Origin: Kordia sp. SMS9 | GTDB taxonomy: Bacteria > Bacteroidota > Bacteroidia > Flavobacteriales > Flavobacteriaceae | Direction of reading: 5' to 3' | Assembly (NCBI RefSeq): GCF_003352465.1 | Contig: NZ_CP031153.1 | Span: 796,465-860,464, forward strand | DNA: 64,000 nucleotides | In this document: piece by piece, positions 1-7,565 of the stretch | Layout: the number at the start of each line of letters is the position of its first letter | How positions within the stretch are numbered: the stretch's first letter is position 1 | Translations under genes and position numbers: made by a program | Notes under the pieces: generated by a model | Told to the model about the DNA's origin: nothing | Database searches by the model: none | The model's input: the letters and a program-made list of their open reading frames with translations, nothing else

Positions 1-1295
1 TGATTCCTTTGTGTATGCAAGCACAAAAAGTGATGTCGGGCACATTTTCACCTGCTGAAGATTATAAATGGTTTATTATTTATAAACTAGAAACCACGCA
101 TCAAAAATATGTAGGTAATGGAAAAGTTGTGGACGGAAAGATGAGTTATACCTTTGCGTCTTCTGCTGAAAAAGGCATGTATCGTTTGGTGTATGGATTG
201 CCGCAAGACGAGAAGAATTTCGATTTTATCTACAGCGACACAGAAGATATTGCGTTTACTTTGACAGATGAAACGCTGAATTTTACCGCTTCCGAAGAGA
301 ATCAATCCTATACTTCTTATTTTTCCAATATGAAAGAGGCGAAGCAATTGATAAATTCTTTTTACATGAATGGGAATACTGACGAAGAAGCATTTTTGAA
401 TATTTTCAACACCATTGATACGCTTCAAAAAGAATATGAAAAAGCTACCGAAGGCATGTTGGCGTATCACTTTATAAAAGCGAGTCGCACGTACATTCCA
501 ACAAGTTATGAAACCCCAGAAACTATGGTGGCTCATATGAAAACGTATTATTTTGATCCCGTTGATTTTTCCAATTCAGTGTTGCAGAACTCAGATTTTA
601 TTGCGGATAAAATGTCCAATTATGTATTTACCGCATTACCATTGAAAGAGTTAACCAAATCAGAGTTAATTACAGAATACAAAAAGAATATTGCGACTAT
701 TGCAGAAAAAATAAAAGTTGTTCCGGTGGAATTTCAGAAAACATTACTTTCTGTATTGTGGGAACAAATGGTGTTGGTAGAAAATCAGGAAATTGCCATT
801 TATGTAGGTGACGAATATCTTTTGCCACTTGCCAAACAATTGAATGACACTGCATTGGTTGAAAAATTGGCCATTTATAAACGTTTGGCTTTTGGACAAG
901 TTGCGCCTGAATTTTCATGGGTTAAAGACAACAAAACACACAAATTAAGTGAGTTAGATACCGCAGAAAATTATATTGTGGTATTTTGGAGCAGTATGTG
1001 TTCACATTGTTTGACAGAAATGCCAAAACTCAAAACCTTTGTCAATTCGAAGGAAAAAGGAACATTTACTGTTATTGCTATTGGTTTGGAAGACGAACGC
1101 GAAAGTTGGGCAAATGAAAGTTCGTTTTATCCAGATTTCATTCATGTGTTGGGCTTACAAAAGTGGGATAATGAAATTGGAAATTTATATGATGTAAGTG
1201 CTACGCCTACTTTTTTCATACTCGATAAAGACAAGCGTATCATTGGAAAGCCGTATGATGTAAAGGAATTGAAAGAGTTTTATATGGAAGAATAG
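1..1295 (+). CDS. TlpA-like thioredoxin-fold protein, 5' partial
   Basis: The frame is open to the left edge, so the true start lies outside the window. The first visible residues (IPLCMQAQ) look like the end of a signal peptide, implying export to the periplasm. A long N-terminal part of beta-rich then helical character is followed by a C-terminal thioredoxin/AhpC-TSA fold from about residue 300, with the redox motif WSSMCSHC, a cis-Pro loop (SATPTFFI) and no membrane segment. Such fused proteins are common Bacteroidota thiol-disulfide reductases; the partner is unknown. It ends just before a strong bidirectional hairpin and next to a cysteine-rich peptide gene on the opposite strand. A role in handling those cysteines is conceivable but not shown. 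Confidence 0.85.
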   Translation, partial: IPLCMQAQKVMSGTFSPAEDYKWFIIYKLETTHQKYVGNGKVVDGKMSYTFASSAEKGMYRLVYGLPQDEKNFDFIYSDTEDIAFTLTDETLNFTASEENQSYTSYFSNMKEAKQLINSFYMNGNTDEEAFLNIFNTIDTLQKEYEKATEGMLAYHFIKASRTYIPTSYETPETMVAHMKTYYFDPVDFSNSVLQNSDFIADKMSNYVFTALPLKELTKSELITEYKKNIATIAEKIKVVPVEFQKTLLSVLWEQMVLVENQEIAIYVGDEYLLPLAKQLNDTALVEKLAIYKRLAFGQVAPEFSWVKDNKTHKLSELDTAENYIVVFWSSMCSHCLTEMPKLKTFVNSKEKGTFTVIAIGLEDERESWANESSFYPDFIHVLGLQKWDNEIGNLYDVSATPTFFILDKDKRIIGKPYDVKELKEFYMEE

Positions 1296-1314
1296 ATTCT
1301 TTTAAAAAAGACAT

Positions 1315-1353
1315 AAAAAAAGCAGAAAAGTGAAGTTACTTTTCTGCTTTTTT
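1315..1353. terminator. bidirectional intrinsic terminator
   Basis: AAAAGCAGAAAAGT and ACTTTTCTGCTTTT form a long perfect stem around a short loop, flanked by an A-run on one side and a T-run on the other. It therefore works for the thioredoxin gene on the plus strand and for the peptide gene at 1373-1615 on the minus strand. Confidence 0.85.
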
Positions 1354-1372
1354 ATTCAACTAACTATTTACT

Positions 1373-1615
1373 TTAACAACCTGTTGTTGGTGGTGGATTT
1401 CCAATACAACCAACTCGATTATCAGATAACATTTGCCCCAATGAACATGTTGAGTTATCTTGAGAACAACAGTCATCAGTTTCATAAGGTTGGTGCTGAG
1501 AAGTTTCCCCCGTATTTGCTTGACAAGGGTTTGATTCTCCTCCATAAACCCTACCTAAATGTAGGTTTGCAATTTTAAATTTTCTTAGTTTTAGTGATTT
1601 TTTCTTTTCTCTCAT
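1373..1615 (-). CDS. lanthipeptide-type RiPP precursor A
   Basis: 80-residue peptide with a lysine- and leucine-rich leader (KKSLKLRKFKIANL) followed by a double glycine at residues 25-26. This is the leader pattern LxLxKxxIxxL...GG of Bacteroidota class I lanthipeptide precursors such as the pinensin type. The 54-residue core holds six cysteines (including a CC pair) and about twelve Ser/Thr, and ends in TTGC. This composition suits dehydration and thioether formation, though disulfides or another modification are possible. Precursor B at 3628-3828 has its GG at the same positions and also ends in Gly-Cys. A TAnnTTTG box lies upstream at 1647-1654 and the gene ends at the hairpin at 1315-1353. 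No LanB/LanC-type enzyme is in the window. Two overlapping reading frames in this stretch lack the leader motif and are discarded. Confidence 0.75.
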   Translation of the reverse strand: MREKKKSLKLRKFKIANLHLGRVYGGESNPCQANTGETSQHQPYETDDCCSQDNSTCSLGQMLSDNRVGCIGNPPPTTGC

Positions 1616-1646
1616 CTTTACTAATTTTTAAATTTTTGAATGTGAT

Positions 1647-1681
1647 CAAATGTAAGCATTCAAGTATAATATCCACTCAAA
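1647..1681 (-). promoter_or_regulatory. predicted promoter of precursor A
   Basis: Read on the minus strand, TACATTTG (1654-1647) matches the Bacteroidota -7 consensus TAnnTTTG exactly. A TTTG at 1681-1678, 23 bp upstream, can serve as the -33 element. Transcription would begin near 1641, about 25 bases before the ATG at 1615. An AATTCnnnGAATT palindrome is centred 54 bp upstream of the first base of the -7 box. Confidence 0.5.
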
Positions 1682-1701
1682 ATCAGTTGCTTGAAAACTA
1701 C

Positions 1702-1714
1702 AATTCCGTGAATT
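1702..1714. promoter_or_regulatory. AATTCnnnGAATT palindrome, likely operator
   Basis: AATTCCGTGAATT is a perfect inverted repeat with a 3-base spacer. Extended to 15 bases (1702-1716), it is the exact reverse complement of 3482-3496 on the other side of the AraC-type regulator gene. It overlaps the regulator's stop codon and lies upstream of precursor A's promoter, so it is placed to control that promoter. Binding by the regulator is inferred. Confidence 0.5.
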
Positions 1715-3407
1715 ATTGTTTTTTTGCATTGTTTTCCCTTACTTTTTTGATGAAATACGAAGGTTTTAATCCTGTCTTTTTTTGAAAAGCTCTGGAAAAT
1801 CCTTCTGGATTAGAGAACCCAATTTCTTCGGCAATTGCTCTAATTGTATATTTCTGATATTTTGTGTCGGTTTGAATATTTCCAACAAAATATTCAATTC
1901 GTAAATCATTAATATAGGTTGTAAAGTTTTTTCTTTTATAGGTATTAATAATTTTGGACAAATACTTAGAGTTTGTATTTGCTATTTTAGCTACATCTTT
2001 AAGTGAAATTTGATTGGTGAGATATGCATCACCTTTTTCAAATTTTTCTAATGTTTGCAAAGTTTCTTTTATAATTCCTTTATCTATATCCAAGCTTGGT
2101 GTTGGCTGCAAGTTCGCATCTTCAACTCTAATTTCTTCTATTACGGGTTCTTTTAACGTTTCTATAATGGACTGATATCTTTTCTCGTATACACGCTTTA
2201 GACGGTAATAATATAAAATCAGTCCAATAGCTAAAAAGCAAATAGCAATACTGATTCTAAGAATCCATTTTTTTTCTTCAGAGACTTCTTTATTTTTTTC
2301 TTCTAATTCATCTATAATATCATCTCGCTCAGACATCAATCTAGGCACATCATATTCTTTGGTTATGGTTTTTGATAAGGATCTGTAATTCTTATTAATA
2401 ATAGTATCAACTTTTAGCAATTGATTTGTGTAGTACAATTGTGACCCTTTATTATTTTTCTCTTTACTATCATTTATTAAGTACACATACGCTGGTGATA
2501 TTGATGGAAACAAATCATTCGTAGCTGTAAAAACAGTGTCTATTTTTTTAAAAAAATCAAGCCCTTTTTTTTTATTTCCTAATTCATAATAGCTTTTTCC
2601 TAAATAGAAGTTTGCTATATTTTTATCTGCTTCATTCAAATTTGGATATGCTTTTTCCAAGCTATCTATAGAAGCTTTATACTTACCTTCCGCATTCAAA
2701 TTCATTCCTTCATTAGACACAAAAGAGTAGTAATAATATACATTTAAGTCACTGTTTTTGGTCAACTTAATTGCTTGAGAATTTACCTTTTTTGATTCTT
2801 CTATTTTTCCTAATTCAAAGGAAACGGACGATAATTGAAATAAAATATTAACATATGTTTCCAAATGCATTTTTTTTCTATTTTCCTCATATGCTTTACA
2901 TTCTAAAAATAATATTTCGGCTTCTTCATAGAGTCCTAAAATTCGCTTTAACAAACCTATATTATATTTTATACTACGCAGAAATTTAATATGATTCTCA
3001 CTTTCAGCAGCGTGTTTTGCTTCAATTTGAGCATTTAAAGATTTTACATAATCTTTCTGATAAAAAAACAGACGTCCTTTATGAGTATGTGCTTGCATTG
3101 GAAAGAGATTATCTCCTTTAACGTCCTTGGTGTAGAAAATAACAGAGTCTAAATATTGGAGTTTCTCATTGATATCTTTAGCTACTAATGTTTTTAAATA
3201 ATACGCTCTTCCTGTATTTATATTTAGATTAGACTTTTTTGCTTTTGTCCAGTATTGATTAGAAAGTTCTTCTTTTTGAACTAAACTAATACTCTTATCT
3301 CTCATTTTCAATCGTATTGCTTCGAATTCGTCTAAAAGAGTATCTTTTTCTTGTGCCAATGCAATCATACTAATTAGAAAAAAGCATGTGTATATTATTT
3401 TTTTCAT
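1713..3407 (-). CDS. membrane-spanning TPR sensor with AraC-type DNA-binding domain
   Basis: 564 residues from the ATG at 3407, chosen because it begins a clear signal/anchor peptide (MKKIIYTCFFLISMIALAQ); the longer frame adds only an unlikely 21-residue extension. Residues about 30-360 are helical TPR-like repeats predicted to be periplasmic. A single membrane helix follows at about 382-401, and then a cytoplasmic AraC/XylS helix-turn-helix pair at about 470-560 (SLKDVAKIANTNSKYLSKII and IRAIAEEIGFSNPEGFSRAF). This is a known Bacteroidota one-component layout: a periplasmic sensor linked to a cytoplasmic regulator. Its own promoter and that of precursor A each carry an AATTCnnnGAATT palindrome at the same distance, suggesting autoregulation and control of the flanking peptides. 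The ligand is unknown; the peptide products are an obvious candidate. Confidence 0.85.
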   Translation of the reverse strand: MKKIIYTCFFLISMIALAQEKDTLLDEFEAIRLKMRDKSISLVQKEELSNQYWTKAKKSNLNINTGRAYYLKTLVAKDINEKLQYLDSVIFYTKDVKGDNLFPMQAHTHKGRLFFYQKDYVKSLNAQIEAKHAAESENHIKFLRSIKYNIGLLKRILGLYEEAEILFLECKAYEENRKKMHLETYVNILFQLSSVSFELGKIEESKKVNSQAIKLTKNSDLNVYYYYSFVSNEGMNLNAEGKYKASIDSLEKAYPNLNEADKNIANFYLGKSYYELGNKKKGLDFFKKIDTVFTATNDLFPSISPAYVYLINDSKEKNNKGSQLYYTNQLLKVDTIINKNYRSLSKTITKEYDVPRLMSERDDIIDELEEKNKEVSEEKKWILRISIAICFLAIGLILYYYRLKRVYEKRYQSIIETLKEPVIEEIRVEDANLQPTPSLDIDKGIIKETLQTLEKFEKGDAYLTNQISLKDVAKIANTNSKYLSKIINTYKRKNFTTYINDLRIEYFVGNIQTDTKYQKYTIRAIAEEIGFSNPEGFSRAFQKKTGLKPSYFIKKVRENNAKKQ

Positions 3408-3427
3408 ATAAAGGGAAAGTTTTCTAA

Positions 3428-3435
3428 CAAATATA
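3428..3435 (-). promoter_or_regulatory. -7 box of the TPR-AraC gene
   Basis: On the minus strand 3435-3428 reads TATATTTG, a perfect TAnnTTTG. The start codon at 3407 follows 20 bases later. The nearest palindrome (3484-3496) is centred 55 bp upstream of the box, against 54 bp for precursor A. Confidence 0.5.
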
Positions 3436-3483
3436 CTAGAAAAGCCCATTGAACAACGTGGTTTACACATTAAGTTTTCCCAT

Positions 3484-3517
3484 AATTCACGGAATTACAG
3501 GTACAATTCAAGGAATT
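3484..3517. promoter_or_regulatory. two AATTCnnnGAATT palindromes 21 bp apart
   Basis: AATTCACGGAATT (3484-3496) and AATTCAAGGAATT (3505-3517) are two copies of the same inverted repeat. Their starts are exactly 21 bp apart, two helical turns. The second extends to a 17-base perfect palindrome (3503-3519). They lie between the minus-strand regulator gene and the plus-strand precursor B, as expected for an operator read in both directions. Paired sites on the same DNA face are typical of AraC-family regulators. Confidence 0.55.
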
Positions 3518-3627
3518 GTCATTTGCTTTAATTGACTGATAATCAAATTAAACATTGTTTTGTAGTGTATTCAACAAATAGGTCTTGGATACGTATTTAT
3601 AAAGATACATTATTAAAACTGAACTAT

Positions 3628-3828
3628 ATGAAAAAACAAAAACAGCAAAGCTTATTATTACATAAGCAAGCAATTTCAAAACTAGATCGCTTTGTTATTG
3701 GAGGAAGAGCTAATGGATCTGACGTCTGTACTCAAAATCCGCAAACACCTTCACAACAACTTACAGCGTGTAGAAATAATTGTCCTGGCACTTCACAAAC
3801 TGCTGAACCTACAAATAAAGGATGTTAA
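3628..3828 (+). CDS. lanthipeptide-type RiPP precursor B
   Basis: 66 residues from the ATG at 3628. An open frame reaches further upstream, but only this start gives the leader MKKQKQQSLLLHKQAISKL, followed by GG at residues 25-26. The 40-residue core contains four cysteines and nine Ser/Thr, with several Pro and Asn, and ends in NKGC. The leader fits the Bacteroidota class I lanthipeptide pattern (LxLxKxxIxxL...GG). Two AATTCnnnGAATT palindromes lie about 110-140 bases upstream; no convincing -7 box was found. Directly after the stop codon the DNA reads TTAATACCAATT, resembling the end of the palindromic repeat at 48765. The modifying enzymes must be encoded elsewhere. Confidence 0.75.
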   Translation: MKKQKQQSLLLHKQAISKLDRFVIGGRANGSDVCTQNPQTPSQQLTACRNNCPGTSQTAEPTNKGC

Positions 3829-3853
3829 TTAATACCAATTAAACTATAACATT

Positions 3854-4064
3854 ATGAAAAAAAGAATCTATTTCAAAGTTAAACCTTGAGACAATCATGG
3901 GAACAGCAGCAACTGGAGGTTGTACAGATGGTTATGGAATTTTTGGAGCATCCTAAAATTGTACCAAAACTGGATGTACATGCGATTGTTTCAATGCACA
4001 TGAAGGCGCTTCTTGTAACTTTATCACAAAAGTAGGGCCTGATTGTGAACCTGTTTCTGGTTAG
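3854..4064 (+). pseudogene. decayed third RiPP precursor
   Basis: As written, the ATG at 3854 runs only 11 codons to a TGA. Removing one A from the 7-A run at 3857-3863 gives MKKESISKLNLETIM then GTAATGG, a good leader with GG at 21-22, followed by a cysteine-rich core (seven Cys, for example TGCTCDC). That core frame also has an internal TAA at 3954-3956 and ends at the TAG at 4062. The gene thus carries one frameshift and one nonsense codon relative to an intact precursor. The homopolymer shift could be a sequencing error or phase variation, but the internal stop argues for real decay. It is the third precursor-like unit at this locus. Confidence 0.6.
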
Positions 4065-4264
4065 AATGCCTTTTGTTAGAAGGTTGAATTTAAAATATGT
4101 GGATTTCAATTCACATATTTTTTCTTGTATGATAATAAAAGTTAGTAATACACAATATAAAGAGAAATTTATGTATTGCATCACGAGTTTCTCTCTATGT
4201 ATGGGCAAACCGAAATAACTTTTTTGAATGGGTTATTTCACTAAATACCAACCTATGCATATTT

Positions 4265-4295
4265 AAAATCCCGCTCTGTTAAAGGAGCGGGATTT
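4265..4295. terminator. hairpin, probable terminator of the RiPP locus
   Basis: ATCCCGCTC and GAGCGGGAT pair as a GC-rich stem with an 8-base loop, flanked by A-rich and T-rich ends. The T-run is weak. It lies about 200 bases after the decayed precursor. Confidence 0.45.
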
Positions 4296-4765
4296 CTCGT
4301 AAAACTAAAATTACGTAAAGAGTGTTAATTTCAAATCTGATAAATCTTTCTTTCTTCAAGAAAGTGCCCTAAGACTTATCTACCTACTAAACAGAAATTG
4401 TCAATTCTTCCACGCAAACTTGTAAATATCTTTGTACTGCTTCTGTAAAAGCAGTGAACTTTATATCATAATAGTGTACATAGCACAAAAGCACTTGTAC
4501 AGATATGTACTCTGAAACGAATGTATCTTCTATGACGATTCTTTAAAAGAATCTATGTATAAGGTAGACGTTAGGGGTAACGAGGGTAGTAATGTATAAT
4601 TTTTTAAATTGCCTTCAATAATGGCTGACTATTGAAAACATGACTAAATTTACAAAAATATAATACTACATCACAAATTTCTGAATTAAAATTGAGGCGA
4701 AACAGCGTATAAATACCTGTTTTTCTATCAATTATCAGCGCATGTAGGATTTTAAATTGTATCTA
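4296..4765. other. gene-free stretch, nothing recognised
   Basis: About 470 AT-rich bases without a convincing reading frame, RNA gene or repeat. The only local structure noticed is the small palindrome GATTCTTTAAAAGAATC near 4540. Confidence 0.5.
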
Positions 4766-5425
4766 CTAAAGTGATTTCAAGTTTTTAATTACGGTAAAAG
4801 CCTTATCTACTTGTTCATCGTTCACTAAAATGGTGAATTCGTTTGTGGTAGAAATAACTTCGTAAATATTAACACCTTCCCAAGAAAGTCTCTGGAAAAT
4901 GAAATAATAAATACCTGGCACATTTACATTGTCTTTTGGAAGTTTTACCGTGATGGATGATAAATTCTCTTGTTTTTCGAGTAAAATTTCATTCTTAAAG
5001 AAGGTTTTTACCAAATCGGCAACTTCGTTACTTACGACAATATTCGATTCGTTCACACCACGCGAAGATGTGTAAAAAACAGTGTTTAAACTTTCTATTT
5101 CAGACATAAAGTTTGCTTGACTCTTCAGTAAAGTTTCTGAAACTTTAAACGTATAATCGTTCAAGGAAGAACGCACAGTAATTTCACCAATATTGCGAAC
5201 AAATTTCAACACACGATGCGTTACACGAAATTCCAATTCCGATGACAATCGCTTTAACGCCATTACAATGGCACCATTTTTTACTTCTTTTCCTAATTGA
5301 TGCTCTATTTCAGGTTTGATCAATCGTGACAAAGAAGTTAAATTGATAATTCCCTGCGATAAAGCACTTGATAAAAATGGCTTGGTTTTAATATATTCTT
5401 CTACAATGGATGAAATCGTCTTCAT
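4766..5425 (-). CDS. conserved protein with C-terminal aspartokinase-type ACT domain
   Basis: 219 residues, soluble, no signal peptide. The N-terminal half is helical and resembles a DNA-binding or regulatory fold (IVEEYIKTKPFLSSALSQG). The last 70 residues look like an ACT ligand-binding domain of the type found in aspartate kinases (VPGIYYFIFQRLSWEGVNIY, then EVISTTNEFTILVNDEQVDKA). There is no kinase domain, so any database label of aspartate kinase would be misleading. It is transcribed alone, with yraN next on the same strand 84 bases upstream. A role as an amino-acid-responsive regulator is possible but unproven. Confidence 0.7.
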   Translation of the reverse strand: MKTISSIVEEYIKTKPFLSSALSQGIINLTSLSRLIKPEIEHQLGKEVKNGAIVMALKRLSSELEFRVTHRVLKFVRNIGEITVRSSLNDYTFKVSETLLKSQANFMSEIESLNTVFYTSSRGVNESNIVVSNEVADLVKTFFKNEILLEKQENLSSITVKLPKDNVNVPGIYYFIFQRLSWEGVNIYEVISTTNEFTILVNDEQVDKAFTVIKNLKSL

Positions 5426-5509
5426 TTAGTCGATATTTTTAATAAAGTGCAAAAATACGAACCGAAAAACTATTTTCAAAACAATTTGTTATAATTATAA
5501 CATGTATTT

Positions 5510-5869
5510 TTAAAAATGATAAAATGCATCTTCTATGTGATTTATTGTGACGTCTTTTTTTTGGAATAAAATTGCGATGATATCAAAGCGAACTTCCACA
5601 TCCAAGTCGTTTTCATTAATATACTGATCTACCGCTTTGACCAATAACTTTATTTTCTTTTTACTGACAAATTCTTCAGGATTTCCAAAATCGGCAGAAG
5701 TTCTCGTTTTTACTTCCACCACTGCAAGTGTGTCCCCTTTTTGTGCGATAATATCCACTTCTGCTTTTTGAAAACGGTAATTGGTTTCTAATATTTTGTA
5801 GTGATGTTTTTGCAGATGAGAAACGGCTAATTTTTCACCTTCAATTCCTAATTCGTTATGTTCTGCCAT
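5510..5869 (-). CDS. yraN: YraN/UPF0102 family endonuclease-like protein
   Basis: 119 residues from the ATG at 5869, the usual length for UPF0102. A 22-residue upstream extension exists but reads as an unlikely N-terminus. The fold is a small restriction-endonuclease-like one, with the PD-(D/E)xK-type residues D39 (AEVDII) and E52-x-K54 (VVEVKTR) that define the family. Family members are found next to DNA repair or recombination genes, and their cellular role is not settled. The gene is divergent from the methyltransferase at 6003, with 133 bases between the starts. Confidence 0.85.
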   Translation of the reverse strand: MAEHNELGIEGEKLAVSHLQKHHYKILETNYRFQKAEVDIIAQKGDTLAVVEVKTRTSADFGNPEEFVSKKKIKLLVKAVDQYINENDLDVEVRFDIIAILFQKKDVTINHIEDAFYHF

Positions 5870-6002
5870 GAGCGTACACTTACTTTTTTCACATAAAATA
5901 CGTATCTTATTCAGCATAATCAACCATTGCCACATATTTCAATTGAAATTACAACCTAAAAATTACTTGAAATATGCTATCAAACCAAAAAAACCTCCAC
6001 CA

Positions 6003-6791
6003 ATGAAAGCCAAATATGATCTTATTGGAAAAGGATACAATACTACCCGAAAAGCAGATCCTTTCTTGTTAGACCGATTGCAGTACCATCTCAATCCAAT
6101 CCACAAAGGTTGGTATTTAGATATTGGCTGCGGCACAGGGAATTATACTTCAAAATTGCATACGAAAGAAACGAAATTTATCGGTGTAGATCCTTCTGAA
6201 AAGATGTTGACCGAAGCGCAAAAAAATCATCCAAACATTATATGGAAAAAAGGAACCGCAGAAGATATTCCTATTGAAGATCGCAGCGTGGAAGGAGTTG
6301 TAGGCACTTTAACATTGCACCATTGGAATGATTTGGAAAAAGGCTTTGCTGAACTTTTTCGCGTAATGAAAAACTACACCAATATGGTTTTCTTCACCGC
6401 AACTCCTCTGCAAATGAAAGGCTATTGGCTGCATCATTATTTTCCAAAAATGATGGAAGCTTCCATGCAACAAATGCCGTCGCTAGAAAAAATTACCAAC
6501 GCCATGAATGCAGCTGGTTTTACAGATATTTTTACGGAACGCTATTTTGTTCAGCCCGATTTAAAAGATCATTTTTTATACATAGGAAAACACAAACCAA
6601 CGATGTATTTGGATGCTGCGGTTAGAAATGGAATTTCCTCTTTTTCACATTTGGCGCATCAAGATGAAGTGCAACAAGGATTGGCACAACTGGAAAACGA
6701 TGTTGCTTCTGGAGAGATTCAAAACGTCATCAAAAAATACGAAAATCGCAATGGTGATTATTTATTTTTACTGAGTCAAAAGGAACGTTAA
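6003..6791 (+). CDS. class I SAM-dependent methyltransferase
   Basis: 262 residues from the ATG at 6003. The frame is open further upstream but overlaps the start of yraN, and the extra 45 residues do not look like family sequence. Motif I is DIGCGTG (40-46), followed by an acidic loop (FIGVDPSEKM) and the post-I region GTAEDIPIEDRSVEGVVG, typical of UbiE/SAM_11-type enzymes. The C-terminal half carries substrate-specific helices. The substrate cannot be inferred. It lies 50 bases upstream of the M23 peptidase gene, which may have its own promoter (TATTTTTG at 6817-6824). Confidence 0.85.
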   Translation: MKAKYDLIGKGYNTTRKADPFLLDRLQYHLNPIHKGWYLDIGCGTGNYTSKLHTKETKFIGVDPSEKMLTEAQKNHPNIIWKKGTAEDIPIEDRSVEGVVGTLTLHHWNDLEKGFAELFRVMKNYTNMVFFTATPLQMKGYWLHHYFPKMMEASMQQMPSLEKITNAMNAAGFTDIFTERYFVQPDLKDHFLYIGKHKPTMYLDAAVRNGISSFSHLAHQDEVQQGLAQLENDVASGEIQNVIKKYENRNGDYLFLLSQKER

Positions 6792-6841
6792 ACAAACAAG
6801 AATATTATTTTTTCTTTATTTTTGAAACAAAAAACTTCGCG

Positions 6842-7531
6842 ATGACAGCTACGGAATTTGAACACTTTTTGGGTGATTTAGGACACGGATCTTTATGTGT
6901 GTTAGATCGAAACATTGCAAAGTCTGACTATGTTCCGTTAGATTTATCCGTGACGAACAATCAATTGAAAACCGTTGATGTGTCTTCTGCGGAAACATTA
7001 GGAACTTATATTAATCGTCATATTGCAATAAAAAAAGGAAAAATAGCATTTGGAGGTTATTTAGAAAAACGCGGTATTTACAACAGAAGCGACTATTTTA
7101 ACGATCAAAATCCTGAAACCGAACGTACTATTCATCTTGGATTGGATGTATGGATTGAAGCAGAAACACCTATTTATGCTCCGTTAGCAGGTGAAGTACA
7201 CAGTTTTCAAAACAATACCAATTTTGGTGATTACGGTCCAACGATTATTTTAAAGCACCACATTCAAAACGTTACTTTTTACACATTGTACGGACATTTG
7301 AGTGTGGCTTCTATTGAAAATTTACAGATTGGACAACCGTTTCAAAAAGGCGAGAAACTTGCAACTTTGGGCGATGCTGCTGTCAATGGAGATTATGCGC
7401 CACATTTACATTTTCAAATTATAAAAGACCTGCAAAATTTTTCAGGAGATTATCCTGGTGTTTCTTCAAAGAAAGACTTGGAATTTTACAAACAAAATTG
7501 TCCTGATCCGAATTTGTTATTGCAGTTGTAA
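6842..7531 (+). CDS. M23-family (LytM-like) peptidase
   Basis: 229 residues. The LytM/lysostaphin zinc site is complete: H98-x3-D102 (HLGLD), H152 in YGHLS, and the HLH motif at 188-190. These enzymes are zinc metallopeptidases that usually cut peptidoglycan crosslinks. Unusually there is no signal peptide or membrane anchor, so export is not evident; a cytoplasmic role or another export route is possible. A TAnnTTTG box at 6817-6824 suggests a promoter 18 bases before the ATG. The gene is convergent with the VOC protein gene that follows. Confidence 0.85.
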   Translation: MTATEFEHFLGDLGHGSLCVLDRNIAKSDYVPLDLSVTNNQLKTVDVSSAETLGTYINRHIAIKKGKIAFGGYLEKRGIYNRSDYFNDQNPETERTIHLGLDVWIEAETPIYAPLAGEVHSFQNNTNFGDYGPTIILKHHIQNVTFYTLYGHLSVASIENLQIGQPFQKGEKLATLGDAAVNGDYAPHLHFQIIKDLQNFSGDYPGVSSKKDLEFYKQNCPDPNLLLQL

Positions 7532-7565
7532 AACTGTATTGTGAATCTGATAGAGACTCTGAAAA

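Noticed and set aside
1360..1578. Overlapping reading frames on both strands across precursor A
   Set aside because: They lack a leader pattern or any recognisable domain; the frame 1373-1615 has the RiPP leader, the GG and the cysteine core.
3879..4208. A 109-residue reading frame on the minus strand across the decayed precursor
   Set aside because: It runs antisense to the cysteine-rich precursor remnant, has low-complexity cysteine/serine content and no family features.
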